A stretch of DNA of 58,254 nucleotides, taken from assembly GCF_003003275.1 (NCBI RefSeq), contig NZ_PVTO01000016.1, positions 1 through 58,254 on the forward strand, written 5' to 3'. This stretch comes from Alkalibacterium olivapovliticus (GTDB lineage: Bacteria > Bacillota > Bacilli > Lactobacillales > Carnobacteriaceae_A). Below are positions 17,661 to 26,197 of this stretch, one piece after another. Made by a program: the position numbers and the translations under genes. Numbering within the stretch: the first letter of the stretch is position 1; every line of letters starts with the position of its first letter. Under the pieces are notes generated by a model. It saw nothing but the letters and a program-made list of their open reading frames with translations. It ran no database searches and had not been told where the DNA came from.

Positions 17661-19381
17661 CAAATATCCTCTCCTTTCATTTGAGAGTCCATAATTTCCT
17701 GATAAATTGTATTCGAGCGTTTCAGCTGTTCGTGTGTTCCTTTTCCAACAACTTTCCCGTTGTCCAGAACGATGATCTGATCCGCATCAACTACGGTGCT
17801 GATTCGCTGGGCAATAATCACAACGGCGGAATCTCTGGTTTCAGGTTTTAAAGCCTCTCTTAATTTGGCATCTGTTTTAAAGTCAAGGGCAGAGAACGAA
17901 TCATCAAATACCAGTATATCTGCTTTTGTCACTAATGCTCTAGCAATACTCAGACGCTGTCTCTGACCTCCAGAGAAGTTTCCGCCTCCGTGTTCTACTC
18001 TTGAGTCCAGACCTTTCGGCAAACTGGAAACAAAGTCTTTTCCTTGAGCAATATCCAGTGCATGCCATATTTCATCGTCAGTAGCATCAGGTTTCCCATA
18101 TTTCAGGTTACTTCTGATAGTCCCGGCAAAAAGCACAGCTTTTTGTGGAGCAAACCCGATCAATTGTCTCAGCGACCCTTGAGCAACCTCTCTGATATCG
18201 ATTCCGTTGACTTCTATCGCACCCTCCTCAACATCATATAAACGAGGGATCAGGTTAGCTAAAGTTGTCTTACCAGAACCAGTCCCTCCAATAATAGCAA
18301 GACGTTCACCTTTGTTCAGTGTGAAGTTGATATCTTCCAAGGCAAGTGCCTCCGCACCAGGGTAACGGTAATTTATATGATTGAATTTTACTGAAACAGT
18401 TCCATCCAGTTTCAAATCTTTAGGCTCATCAGGATCTTTGATTATGTTAGGCGTATTCAGTACTTCCATAACTCTTGAGGCAGCAACTTGACCTCTTGGA
18501 AGGAAGAACAGAACAAACGATACCATCATGATCCCCATTAAAATCTGCATCGCATACGTCATAAACGCGACCAGATTCCCAACCTGCATATCACCGACAC
18601 TTATAAACTGTGCGCCAAACCAAATAATGAGGATGTTAGTGACACTCACTGCTAATACCATTGACGGCATCATGAATGCCAGAATCGTTTGAGCTTTTAT
18701 AGAAGTCTCAGCAAAATCCAAATTCACTTCATCAAACCGTTCTTTCTCGTATTCATCTTTATTAAAGGCTCTTATAACGCGTATACCAGTCAGTCCTTCT
18801 CTGAAGACGCGGTTTAAATTATCAGTTTTCAGTTGCAGCGATTTAAAAATCGGGCTGGTCAACCGTAGGATAAGGAAGAGCAGACCGATCAGGATCGGCA
18901 TAGAAATAAGAAAAACAAATGCGAGATCTGGTTCTCTTGAATACGCCATTATCCCTGCGCCTATCATCAGAAATGGTGCTAATGTCATGATGCGAATAAT
19001 CATCATCATGACGAACTGAATCTGCATAATATCATTTGTCGTCCGTGTAATCAGTGTTGATGTCCCAAATTTATCCAATTCTTCATTAGTGAAATAAGTG
19101 ACCGTTTTAAATATTTTTTTTCGGATGGTATCACCCAGTCCTTGAGATTCTTTTGCTCCGAAGTATACATTTAACAATGCAGAAATTATGGTTAAAAACG
19201 TAAATCCGAGCATGATGAATCCAGTCCGAATAATATATCCTATATCTCCATCTGCAACACCAAAGTCAATAATATTGGCTGTGATGGTCGGCATAGCAAG
19301 CATCCCTACTACCTGGACTGCCATAAATACCAGACTTAAAAATACTGGCCAGGGGTTCATCCATTTTACTAATTTAATCAT
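17660..19381 (-). CDS. Heterodimeric ABC exporter, half-transporter with degenerate Walker B
   Basis: 573 aa; membrane domain (~10-300) then nucleotide-binding domain. Walker A GGTGSGKTT and canonical signature FSGGQRQRLSIARAL, but Walker B reads ILVFDDSFSALD: Asp replaces the catalytic Glu. This is typical of the LmrC/BmrC-like subunit, paired with the ISQGQ half encoded just downstream. The start ATGA overlaps the stop codon of the TetR-family gene, so regulator and both halves form a tightly coupled operon. Confidence 0.88.
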   Translation of the reverse strand: MIKLVKWMNPWPVFLSLVFMAVQVVGMLAMPTITANIIDFGVADGDIGYIIRTGFIMLGFTFLTIISALLNVYFGAKESQGLGDTIRKKIFKTVTYFTNEELDKFGTSTLITRTTNDIMQIQFVMMMIIRIMTLAPFLMIGAGIMAYSREPDLAFVFLISMPILIGLLFLILRLTSPIFKSLQLKTDNLNRVFREGLTGIRVIRAFNKDEYEKERFDEVNLDFAETSIKAQTILAFMMPSMVLAVSVTNILIIWFGAQFISVGDMQVGNLVAFMTYAMQILMGIMMVSFVLFFLPRGQVAASRVMEVLNTPNIIKDPDEPKDLKLDGTVSVKFNHINYRYPGAEALALEDINFTLNKGERLAIIGGTGSGKTTLANLIPRLYDVEEGAIEVNGIDIREVAQGSLRQLIGFAPQKAVLFAGTIRSNLKYGKPDATDDEIWHALDIAQGKDFVSSLPKGLDSRVEHGGGNFSGGQRQRLSIARALVTKADILVFDDSFSALDFKTDAKLREALKPETRDSAVVIIAQRISTVVDADQIIVLDNGKVVGKGTHEQLKRSNTIYQEIMDSQMKGEDI

Positions 19382-20019
19382 TTTAATGCCTCTTTTTCTT
19401 CAATTTTTTTTACACCGTACGTAATCCATTCCAAGCGTTTGACAAACAATTCCTGTGTGTCTGATATAGCTAGTTCTTTCCAGAACCCTTCCATTATCGT
19501 GTCATTCAGCATGCTTAAGATATACCTTAAGATATCGATGATTTCCTCATCCGACTCCACTTTAAGATGAGATTTATCGACTACATCAAGGATCCGTTTC
19601 CCTTCAGGGAGTTTCTTCTGATCTGCGTGATTAAAGTCGACTCGTGCCTCCTGATTGATCTGATAATTCATATGCATATACATATTTTCAAAAAATCCGA
19701 ATTTTTCCGATTTCATGATCAGTTTTATATACTTCTCACCGAAAGCCTTATACCCTTTAAAGAAATCACCTTCCTCTTCTTCAAAACATTTAAACATAAG
19801 CTGACGATAATTATATCTGAATTTACCGATCAAATAAAAATATAAGTCCTTCTTGTCTTCAAAATACTGATAAAAACTTCCTCTGGAGATCTTAGAATTC
19901 TTTACGATATTTGATATGGATGCATCGTTCAATGACTTACAGGAGAATTCTTTCATTGCTCCTGCTATTAACCTTTTTTTCTTTTCTTCGGACAAATTAT
20001 AAAATGTCTGAGATGGCAA
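19378..20019 (-). CDS. TetR-family repressor, probably autoregulating the ABC exporter operon
   Basis: N-terminal TetR helix-turn-helix: SISNIVKNSKISRGSFYQYFEDKKDLYFYLI (residues ~30-60); the C-terminal ligand domain is not recognisable. I place the start at TTG 20019 (protein MPSQTFYNLSEEKKKR): AAAGGA lies 9 nt upstream and the N-terminus matches the family. The longer frame would start on the ribosome binding site. It is the first gene of tetR-ABC-ABC with a 4-nt overlap. Two near-identical palindromes straddle its -10 box, consistent with autorepression relieved by an exported substrate. Confidence 0.87.
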   Translation of the reverse strand: MPSQTFYNLSEEKKKRLIAGAMKEFSCKSLNDASISNIVKNSKISRGSFYQYFEDKKDLYFYLIGKFRYNYRQLMFKCFEEEEGDFFKGYKAFGEKYIKLIMKSEKFGFFENMYMHMNYQINQEARVDFNHADQKKLPEGKRILDVVDKSHLKVESDEEIIDILRYILSMLNDTIMEGFWKELAISDTQELFVKRLEWITYGVKKIEEKEALK

Positions 20020-20050
20020 GCGATTCAGTCCTTTCAAAACAATCTAAAAA

Positions 20051-20063
20051 TGACAAGTTGTCA
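20051..20063. promoter_or_regulatory. Putative TetR operator, copy 1
   Basis: Palindrome TGACAAGTTGTCA, located at about +8 to +20 relative to the predicted start of the tetR operon. Copy 2, its exact reverse complement, is 30 bp away. Confidence 0.65.
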
Positions 20064-20072
20064 TGTTATGTT

Positions 20073-20101
20073 ATTATATGTGACAACTTGTCATAAATCA
20101 A
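20073..20101 (-). promoter_or_regulatory. Predicted promoter of the tetR-ABC operon
   Basis: TTGATT, 17 bp, TATAAT on the minus strand. Operator copy 2 fills the spacer between -35 and -10. Confidence 0.65.
20081..20093. promoter_or_regulatory. Putative TetR operator, copy 2
   Basis: Palindrome TGACAACTTGTCA between the -35 and -10 boxes; binding here would block RNA polymerase. Confidence 0.65.
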
Positions 20102-20107
20102 GCTTAA

Positions 20108-20148
20108 ATAAAAAAATACTTACTTCAGTTTAAACGAAGTAAGTATTT
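20108..20148 (-). terminator. Terminator of the AI-2E-family gene
   Basis: AAATACTTACTTC / GAAGTAAGTATTT stem with T7 on the minus strand. Confidence 0.8.
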
Positions 20149-20152
20149 GATT

Positions 20153-21358
20153 CTATTTTCTATTTTTTACTTTAACGAGCGCTTCACTTGTATCGATTGG
20201 AGCATCTTCAACATCATACCAGCCTGTCGTATCCCGGTACCAGTCAAAGGCCATAGAGACAATGATTTTGATGATAGCATACCCCGGTATTCCGAACACG
20301 ATCCCTATCAGACCAAACAGCCTTCCACCTATGAGCAGCAGAAAAATAATATTGACAGGGTGTATTTTTAACGTATTTCCTATGATTTGTGGTGATATGA
20401 TTCTGTTCTCAAGAATCTGTTCAATCCCGAAAACAATCAGAACTTTGACCAGCATGAATGGCGAATGGACAACGGCTATGATTAGTGCCGGTATACTCGC
20501 AATAAAGGATCCAAGATACGGAATCAGATTCATAAAGCCCGCAAAGATTCCAAGTGTCAGTGCAAAATCAAGCCCAACGATAGAAAAGCCGATCCAGAAG
20601 ATAAACCCTACCGAAATGGCCACGATCAGCTGACCTCTGACATAGAAACTGACTTGCTTGTTGATTTCATAAAACAGCTTGTTCACTCTGGGTCGAGCCT
20701 GAATCGGTATATATTTTGTGACGAATGGCGGAATTTTTTTCCCGTCTTTCAGCAGGTAATATAAAACGAACGGCATAGTAATGAGCGTAATGACTATTTG
20801 CGTAATGGTTCCTATAAAACTGCCAATACTGCCCATTGTGGCATTCACAACTGAGCTGGTCTGATTTGACACCGTTTCAAGTATAGTGGTGTCTCCAAAC
20901 TGATCCATTATCTCAGTAAACGCCTGGGTATTGAGCAGACCGTTCAGCTGCAGCATCAGATTGTTCCAATATGTTGGCCAATTTTCAATTAGAGATTGCA
21001 GTTGTTCCTGAATAATGGGGAAAATAAAATTACTGCCTCCGATCATTCCCAAAATGATCAGACTGAATACAAAAGCAATCGCTGTGTTCCGCGAAAAACG
21101 CTTTTTCTCTAGCCAGTCCACTATCGGATTGAGCAGATAGTAAAAGATAACGGAAAAAATAAGCGGTGGCCCAATAATACTTAATATAATACCGACAGGT
21201 CTAAAAATATATGAAATCCGTGTAAGCATATAGATATTGATAAAAACTAAAAGCATAACGATTAGCGCAGAGACCAGCTTGTTATTGATGACACTTCTCC
21301 AGAACCATGTTTTATTCCATTGGACTGGTTTTTTTTCATTCGATTCCTGATTCATCAT
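20153..21358 (-). CDS. AI-2E family transporter (PerM/YdbI/TqsA-like membrane protein)
   Basis: A 401-aa polytopic protein with about seven hydrophobic helices, including the signature LTLGIFAGFMNLIPYLGSFIASIPALIIA and the C-terminal IIFLLLIGGRLFGLIGIVFGIPGYAIIKI. The family includes TqsA (AI-2 export) and several Na+/H+ or H+ antiporters; the substrate here cannot be inferred. ATG 21358 follows AAGGGTGG; the longer frame lacks a ribosome binding site. Monocistronic and divergent from the lactonase gene. Confidence 0.85.
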   Translation of the reverse strand: MMNQESNEKKPVQWNKTWFWRSVINNKLVSALIVMLLVFINIYMLTRISYIFRPVGIILSIIGPPLIFSVIFYYLLNPIVDWLEKKRFSRNTAIAFVFSLIILGMIGGSNFIFPIIQEQLQSLIENWPTYWNNLMLQLNGLLNTQAFTEIMDQFGDTTILETVSNQTSSVVNATMGSIGSFIGTITQIVITLITMPFVLYYLLKDGKKIPPFVTKYIPIQARPRVNKLFYEINKQVSFYVRGQLIVAISVGFIFWIGFSIVGLDFALTLGIFAGFMNLIPYLGSFIASIPALIIAVVHSPFMLVKVLIVFGIEQILENRIISPQIIGNTLKIHPVNIIFLLLIGGRLFGLIGIVFGIPGYAIIKIIVSMAFDWYRDTTGWYDVEDAPIDTSEALVKVKNRK

Positions 21359-21450
21359 TCGACACCACCCTTGTTGACTACTCCTATAGTTTATCATAGT
21401 CGCTTTAGAATTAGGAAAAAATGCACTTTTCAATAAAAGAATTGTTTTCT

Positions 21451-21479
21451 TTCATCGGTCTTCGATAGTTTGTTATACT
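21451..21479 (+). promoter_or_regulatory. Possible promoter of the lactonase-family gene
   Basis: An extended -10 (TGTTATACT) with a weak -35 (TTCATC) at 17-bp spacing, ~40 bp before the start codon. Confidence 0.45.
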
Positions 21480-21516
21480 GTAGTCAGCATTAAAATAATA
21501 AATAGGAGGTCCCTGG

Positions 21517-22557
21517 ATGACTCAAACATTATTTCTAGGAACGTACACCAAAAAGGACAGCAAAGGTATCTACAGCATAGAGTTAAACCAAGACTCAAAA
21601 GAACTGGTCCATTTAAAACAGGAGGTCCAAATCGGCAACCCTACCTATATAGATGGAGACAAATGGTACTCTTATCTGTATTCCGTGGAGAAAACTGATG
21701 ATGGCAAAGGCGGTATCGCTTCATTCAAGCAAAACGCTTCTGGTGAATTTGAGAAAGTCGACGATTATCTGGAAGAAGGAGCGCCACCTTGTTACGTAGC
21801 ATATGATAATGACAAACAGCTTATCTATACCGCTAATTATCACAAAGGTGAAGTGGCTGTATTGAAGAGTAGTGATTCGGGTTCGCTTTCCTTAGTAGAT
21901 AAAGTTACTCATTCCGGACAATCTGTACATGAAAATCAGACCTCTCCTCACGCTCACTATTTTGATCTGACACCAGACAAGCAGTTTCTGGTTGCCTGTG
22001 ATTTAGGGACTGATGAAGTTTATACGTATAGATTAACAAATGATCACTTAGAAGAGGTATCTGTCTTCAAGGCAGCACCAGGAAGTGGTCCACGTCACCT
22101 GGCTTTTCATCCGAACGGTAAAATCGCTTATCTTTTTGCTGAACTGAGCAGTGATGTCATCACACTTTCATATGATGCTGAAACCGGAGCATTTACACAC
22201 CTTCAGACGATTTCCTCTATACCCGCAGAGCATACAGACTTCAATGGTGGAGCCGCTATTCGAGTAACATCCGATGGTCGTTTTGTTTATGCTTCCAATA
22301 GAGGCCATGATTCGCTCGCTATTTACACTGTTAAAGAGGATGGAACGCTTGATTTGTCCGAGTATGTCTCCACAGAAGGAGAAACACCAAGAGATTTCAA
22401 CTTGGACCCGACAGAGCAGTTTGTAGTCGTTGGACATCAGGATTCTGATAATTTAACTCTATTTGAAAGAAATACAGATAATGGCTCATTATCTCTGCTT
22501 CAAAAAGATATTTATGCCCCTGAGGTTATTTGTATCAAGTTTGCGGAAAAACTATAG
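21517..22557 (+). CDS. Lactonase family protein (6-phosphogluconolactonase-like, seven-bladed propeller)
   Basis: 346-aa beta-propeller of the Pgl/YkgB family. Typical segments: LGTYTKKDSKGIYSIEL, the HYHKGEVAV-like blade ANYHKGEVAVLK, SPHAHYFDLTPD, GSGPRHLAFHPNGK and ASNRGHDSLAIY. The E. coli member hydrolyses 6-phosphogluconolactone, but many relatives have other or unknown lactone substrates, so the specific reaction is not certain. AGGAGG lies 7 nt before ATG. Confidence 0.85.
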   Translation: MTQTLFLGTYTKKDSKGIYSIELNQDSKELVHLKQEVQIGNPTYIDGDKWYSYLYSVEKTDDGKGGIASFKQNASGEFEKVDDYLEEGAPPCYVAYDNDKQLIYTANYHKGEVAVLKSSDSGSLSLVDKVTHSGQSVHENQTSPHAHYFDLTPDKQFLVACDLGTDEVYTYRLTNDHLEEVSVFKAAPGSGPRHLAFHPNGKIAYLFAELSSDVITLSYDAETGAFTHLQTISSIPAEHTDFNGGAAIRVTSDGRFVYASNRGHDSLAIYTVKEDGTLDLSEYVSTEGETPRDFNLDPTEQFVVVGHQDSDNLTLFERNTDNGSLSLLQKDIYAPEVICIKFAEKL

Positions 22558-22691
22558 AGCGGACTTCCTCTCTTTTTTTCTGCTATCAAATCAGACAGTG
22601 CTCTCCCCTTCAAAAGACATTAAACTCAAATTTGTGAGTACGATAGGGAAACTGTTTAATCTTATTTAAAGAAGGAGTCATCAGACACACT

Positions 22692-23315
22692 ATGCATCAT
22701 TTCAAAACATCCGACTTGTCAGCCAAGCAGCAGTATAAATTTTTAACCGGCAGTGTCATCCCTCGTCCGATTGCCTGGATTACGTCACTGAACGAACCAG
22801 CCGGCATCATAAACGCAGCACCTTTCAGTTTTTTCAGTGTGGCATCGAATCAGATTCCATTGCTGACAGTGTCTATTTTAAGATCGGATGGGAAAGCAAA
22901 AGACACCGCGATTAACATCATAGATCAGGAAGAAGCTGTCGTTCATATTGTCAGCCGTGACCTGACTGAAGCTATGAATGAAACATCAGCACCTCTGGCT
23001 TCAGACGAAAGCGAACTGGACAGAACGGATTTGTCGCTTGTGGACAGTTCCACTGTCAGTGTTCCGGGAATAAAAGAAGCGCTCATTCGCTTTGAAACTA
23101 CTCTATATCAGCATATCCCGATCAAGGATGACGCCGGGAAGATAGTGACCGATCATTTTCTATTGAGAGTCACAGATGTACACATCGATCCATCAGTGTA
23201 TGATCCTATAAAAGAATATATTTTACCTGAAGAACTCGAACCTATCGCTCGTCTCTCAGGAAATGCGTATTCTGAAATCGGCTCTATCTTTTCCGTTATA
23301 CGGCCGCAAAATTAA
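22692..23315 (+). CDS. Flavin reductase family protein (FMN-binding split barrel)
   Basis: 207 aa; N-terminal PRPIAWITSLNEPAGIINAAPFSFF is the flavin-reductase-like signature, as in YwrF of B. subtilis. It probably binds FMN and reduces it or an unknown substrate; physiological role unknown. The GAAGGAG ribosome binding site is about 14 nt from the ATG, longer than usual, but no better start is available. Lies 134 nt after the lactonase gene in the same direction with no clear terminator between. Confidence 0.8.
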   Translation: MHHFKTSDLSAKQQYKFLTGSVIPRPIAWITSLNEPAGIINAAPFSFFSVASNQIPLLTVSILRSDGKAKDTAINIIDQEEAVVHIVSRDLTEAMNETSAPLASDESELDRTDLSLVDSSTVSVPGIKEALIRFETTLYQHIPIKDDAGKIVTDHFLLRVTDVHIDPSVYDPIKEYILPEELEPIARLSGNAYSEIGSIFSVIRPQN

Positions 23316-23330
23316 ATTAACCACCTATAC

Positions 23331-23366
23331 AAAAGACCTGGAGATCACTTGATCTCCAGGTCTTTT
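23331..23366. terminator. Bidirectional terminator between flavin reductase and EIIA genes
   Basis: AAAAGACCTGGAGATCA and its exact complement around a 2-nt gap; A-run and T-run flank it. Confidence 0.88.
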
Positions 23367-23377
23367 AAGTATTCAGT

Positions 23378-23884
23378 TTATTTTGATGATACGGATCCGA
23401 TTTCTGCGCCTTTAGCAGATTCTCCGGTAGTTGACAAATCATAATTGTCTACCTGATCCATGTTAGTAAAGACAACGATAACCGTATTTTCTTTACCTGC
23501 TTCTTTTAAGCCGGCTAAATCAACAGTCGAGATTTTAGTGTCCGTTGTCACTGTATCGCCTTCTTTTACAAGTGTGTCAAACGGCCCACCCTCAAGTTCT
23601 ACTGTATCGATTCCGATATGAACGAGTACTTCTACACCGTTGTCCAATTCTAAACCTACAGCATGCTGTGTTGGAAATACACTAACAACTTTACCAGGTG
23701 CCGGCGAATAAATATCGCCATCGCTTGGGACTACTCCGAATCCGTCTCCCATCATTTTTTGTGAAAATACAGGATCGTCAACTTCGTCGATCGGGATGAC
23801 TTTACCATTGACCGGATTGCTTAACATCACTTTGCTTTCTTTTGGCGTATTACCTTTTCCTTTTAAAAAATCAAAAACACCCAT
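23378..23884 (-). CDS. PTS glucose-type EIIA protein, standalone (Crr/YpqE-like)
   Basis: 168-aa soluble phosphocarrier of the sugar phosphotransferase system. The phosphorylation site region VEVLVHIGIDTVEL contains the active-site His, and the second conserved His is in PTQHAVGLEL. An acidic-polar C-terminal tail (~150-168) extends beyond the usual EIIA-Glc fold. No EIIB/EIIC is encoded nearby, so it must serve a separate IICB permease or have a regulatory role. Monocistronic. Confidence 0.9.
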   Translation of the reverse strand: MGVFDFLKGKGNTPKESKVMLSNPVNGKVIPIDEVDDPVFSQKMMGDGFGVVPSDGDIYSPAPGKVVSVFPTQHAVGLELDNGVEVLVHIGIDTVELEGGPFDTLVKEGDTVTTDTKISTVDLAGLKEAGKENTVIVVFTNMDQVDNYDLSTTGESAKGAEIGSVSSK

Positions 23885-24084
23885 TTTTCTCCCTACTTTC
23901 TTATAATTTTTCTATCTTCATTGTACCCAATATCCGAACCTAATACTACAATTAATACTATCACACATAGATAGAAACAGAAACTAATAAGGTTTTGTAC
24001 TGAAAACTTCATATTATGGTAGAAATATTTTGTCTATGTCTGATATGATGTAAGAGTTGAAATTTATATAGAGGAGCTAACAAT

Positions 24085-24906
24085 GTGTTATTAGAATTAA
24101 TTAAATCGATTATCCTAGGTGTCGTTCAAGGGATCACAGAATGGCTGCCTGTCAGCAGCACTGGACATATGATTCTGGTTGACGAATTTCTCATATTAAA
24201 TACGACTGATGAATTTAAGGAAATGTTCCTTGTAGTTATTCAGTTAGCGTCAATTATGGCTGTCGTCCTGCTTTATTTTAAACGCCTTAACCCATTTGAT
24301 TCCGGGAAGAATGAAGCACAGAAAAAAGAAACCTGGCATATATGGTCCAAAGTTTTAGTGGGCATTATTCCTGCCGGTGTATTGGGCCTTTTGTTTGAAG
24401 ACATCATCAATGAATGGTTTTTCAACTGGCTTACAGTTGCTATCGCCCTTATCGTCTATGGTGTGGCCTTTATTGTGATTGAAAAAAGAAATGAAGGTAA
24501 GATTCCTACAATAGCTACTTGGGAACAACTGACGTACAAAGTAGCTTTAATGATCGGGTTCTTCCAGGTGCTTGCACTTATACCTGGTACTTCAAGGTCT
24601 GGAGCGACGATCGTCGGCGCAATTCTAATCGGAACAGCGCGTCCTATAGCAGCGGAATATTCATTTTTCCTTTCTATTCCAGTTATGATGGGAGCCAGTC
24701 TGCTGAAGCTGATCGGCTTTGGATTCACATTTACGCTTGAAGAAATGGCTATATTACTTGTGGGCTGCATCGTTTCATTCTTAGTGTCTATCGTTGCAAT
24801 CAAATTCCTGATGAATTATATCAGAAAAAATGACTTCAGCTCATTTGGCTGGTACAGGATAGCTGTTGGATTGATCGTCATGGGCTATTTCGGCCTTATA
24901 GCTTAG
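24085..24906 (+). CDS. uppP: Undecaprenyl-diphosphatase UppP (BacA)
   Basis: Recycles the lipid carrier by dephosphorylating undecaprenyl diphosphate; also gives bacitracin resistance. 273 aa with about eight helices. The two catalytic motifs are intact: [17 protein letters not shown] near the N-terminus and [10 protein letters not shown] about residue 170. The start is GTG, with AGAGGAG upstream. Monocistronic. Confidence 0.94.
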   Translation: MLLELIKSIILGVVQGITEWLPVSSTGHMILVDEFLILNTTDEFKEMFLVVIQLASIMAVVLLYFKRLNPFDSGKNEAQKKETWHIWSKVLVGIIPAGVLGLLFEDIINEWFFNWLTVAIALIVYGVAFIVIEKRNEGKIPTIATWEQLTYKVALMIGFFQVLALIPGTSRSGATIVGAILIGTARPIAAEYSFFLSIPVMMGASLLKLIGFGFTFTLEEMAILLVGCIVSFLVSIVAIKFLMNYIRKNDFSSFGWYRIAVGLIVMGYFGLIA

Positions 24907-24981
24907 CATAATACAATTTATTTCCATCTAATTCTTATGACCCATTCTTACCGTCAGACCATTTTAAATATTAATATTTTT

Positions 24982-25067
24982 CACTAGGGGAGCCGACTGA
25001 GGCTGAGAAAAGCTATGCTTTGACCCTTGGAACCTGATCTGGTTTAGACCAGCGTAGGGAAGTGGAG
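24982..25067 (+). ncRNA. TPP (THI-box) riboswitch
   Basis: Contains the diagnostic thi-box blocks in order: CTAGGGGAGCC, GGCTGAGA, ACCCTTGGAACCTGATCTGG and CCAGCGTAGGGAAGTGG. The 5' CACTAGGGG and 3' stem close P1. It is followed by a Rho-independent terminator and then tenA. AGTGG sequences near 25061-25082 can pair with CCACT of the terminator arm, so a transcriptional OFF switch upon thiamine pyrophosphate binding is likely. Confidence 0.93.
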
Positions 25068-25129
25068 TTTCTAGTTTAGTGGATTCGAATGCAATCAGTG
25101 TTCGTCATCTTTCAAATTAACTAGTAGAC

Positions 25130-25165
25130 AAAGCCACTCTGCGCTTCAGGCAAAGTGGCTTTTTT
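25130..25165 (+). terminator. Expression-platform terminator of the TPP riboswitch
   Basis: AAAGCCACT / AGTGGCTTT stem with six T, about 60 nt after the aptamer. Confidence 0.85.
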
Positions 25166-25378
25166 GTATTCTCATATAAATTTACCCGGTGGAACAGGTA
25201 TCTTTTTTGCTGTTTTCACTTTGCTCTCTTGATTGGTCTGCAGCATCAGACCTTATAGCCCAAATAATTCAGGAGGTGATTTACTAAATTAGCTATCATT
25301 AAAGTGACATTCTCACTCAGACAATGACTGAGTCCCTAGCAAATGCAGGAATTTAAACCAAAAACAGGAGGACTAACT
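25166..25378 (+). other. Non-coding gap between riboswitch terminator and tenA
   Basis: No complete gene fits. It holds an isolated ribosome-binding-site-like AGGAGGTGA (around 25271) followed by no start codon, short interrupted frames rich in hydrophobic codons, and a small GGTCTGCAGCATCAGACC hairpin. This may be the scar of a lost riboswitch-controlled gene, but the evidence is weak. Confidence 0.35.
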
Positions 25379-26047
25379 ATGACGTTTACACAGGAATTAA
25401 GACAAGAGGCAGATTCTATCTTCACCAGCATTAAATCTCATCCGTTTGTTAAAGGCATCGGAGCGGCTGAGTTAACACCAGATCAACTCATTCATTATGT
25501 AAAACAGGATTTTGAGTACCTAAACACATTTAATCAGCTCTATGGTCTAGCCATTGCTAAAAGTGATACTAGAGAGGACATGGCCGTTTTTAATAAGCAG
25601 ATAGACTTTATCCTCCATTCCGAAACACATCCTCATACTAATTTTTGTGAAGTGGCTGGCGTTGCATATGAATCTCTTCAGTATGAGCCACTAGCTCCTA
25701 CGGCACATCACTACACTCGTCATATGATGGATGTAGCACACAAAGGGTCATTTGGTGAAATCCTGGCTGTATTGCTCCCTTGCCCCTGGACTTACCTTGA
25801 AATAGGGCATCATTTGAAAAAGACACTGACAATTGATGAGCGTCATCCTTTTTATGAATGGATTACCTTTTATGCTAAAGAAGAATCGTCTACCATTACT
25901 AATACATTCCGAACCAGATTGGACATATATGCGGAGACAGCCTCTGCTGATGAACTAAACCGAATGAGAGCTGCATTTATGAAGAGCTGTCAGTTAGAGT
26001 GGATGTTCTGGGAAATGGCCTATACCATAGAAAAGTGGCCCGTCTAA
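25379..26047 (+). CDS. tenA: TenA-family aminopyrimidine aminohydrolase (thiaminase II)
   Basis: Salvages degraded thiamine by hydrolysing aminopyrimidines. All-helical TenA fold, 222 aa; conserved features include FVKGIGAAELTPDQLIHYVKQD, YLNTFNQLYG, the catalytic-Cys segment LLPCPWTYLEIG and the C-terminal QLEWMFWEMAY. ATG 25379 follows ACAGGAGG; the frame extends 12 codons upstream without a ribosome binding site. It is the only gene visible behind the TPP riboswitch. No thiM/thiE or thiamine transporter follows, so the product must feed genes elsewhere. Confidence 0.92.
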   Translation: MTFTQELRQEADSIFTSIKSHPFVKGIGAAELTPDQLIHYVKQDFEYLNTFNQLYGLAIAKSDTREDMAVFNKQIDFILHSETHPHTNFCEVAGVAYESLQYEPLAPTAHHYTRHMMDVAHKGSFGEILAVLLPCPWTYLEIGHHLKKTLTIDERHPFYEWITFYAKEESSTITNTFRTRLDIYAETASADELNRMRAAFMKSCQLEWMFWEMAYTIEKWPV

Positions 26048-26110
26048 CTCTAACCGATCATTATCGATTACACTGTAATATCTACTCGTTCAAACCAATC
26101 ACATATTGAA

Positions 26111-26160
26111 AAAAACTCATCCTGTATTCTAATGTTTTTCTAGAATACAGGATGAGTTTA
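26111..26160. terminator. Terminator between tenA and glgP
   Basis: AACTCATCCTGTATTCTA with its complement; best T-run (eight T) on the minus strand, so it mainly serves glgP. Confidence 0.85.
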
Positions 26161-26197
26161 TTCGTGAACTTATTCAATTTTCAACAGCCAGTCTACA

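Noticed and set aside
22463-22669. 68-codon plus-strand frame across the lactonase 3' end.
   Set aside because: Out of frame with the lactonase gene, no ribosome binding site and no similarity to known proteins.
24456-24803. 115-codon minus-strand frame opposite uppP.
   Set aside because: Antisense shadow of a well-conserved gene; no ribosome binding site.
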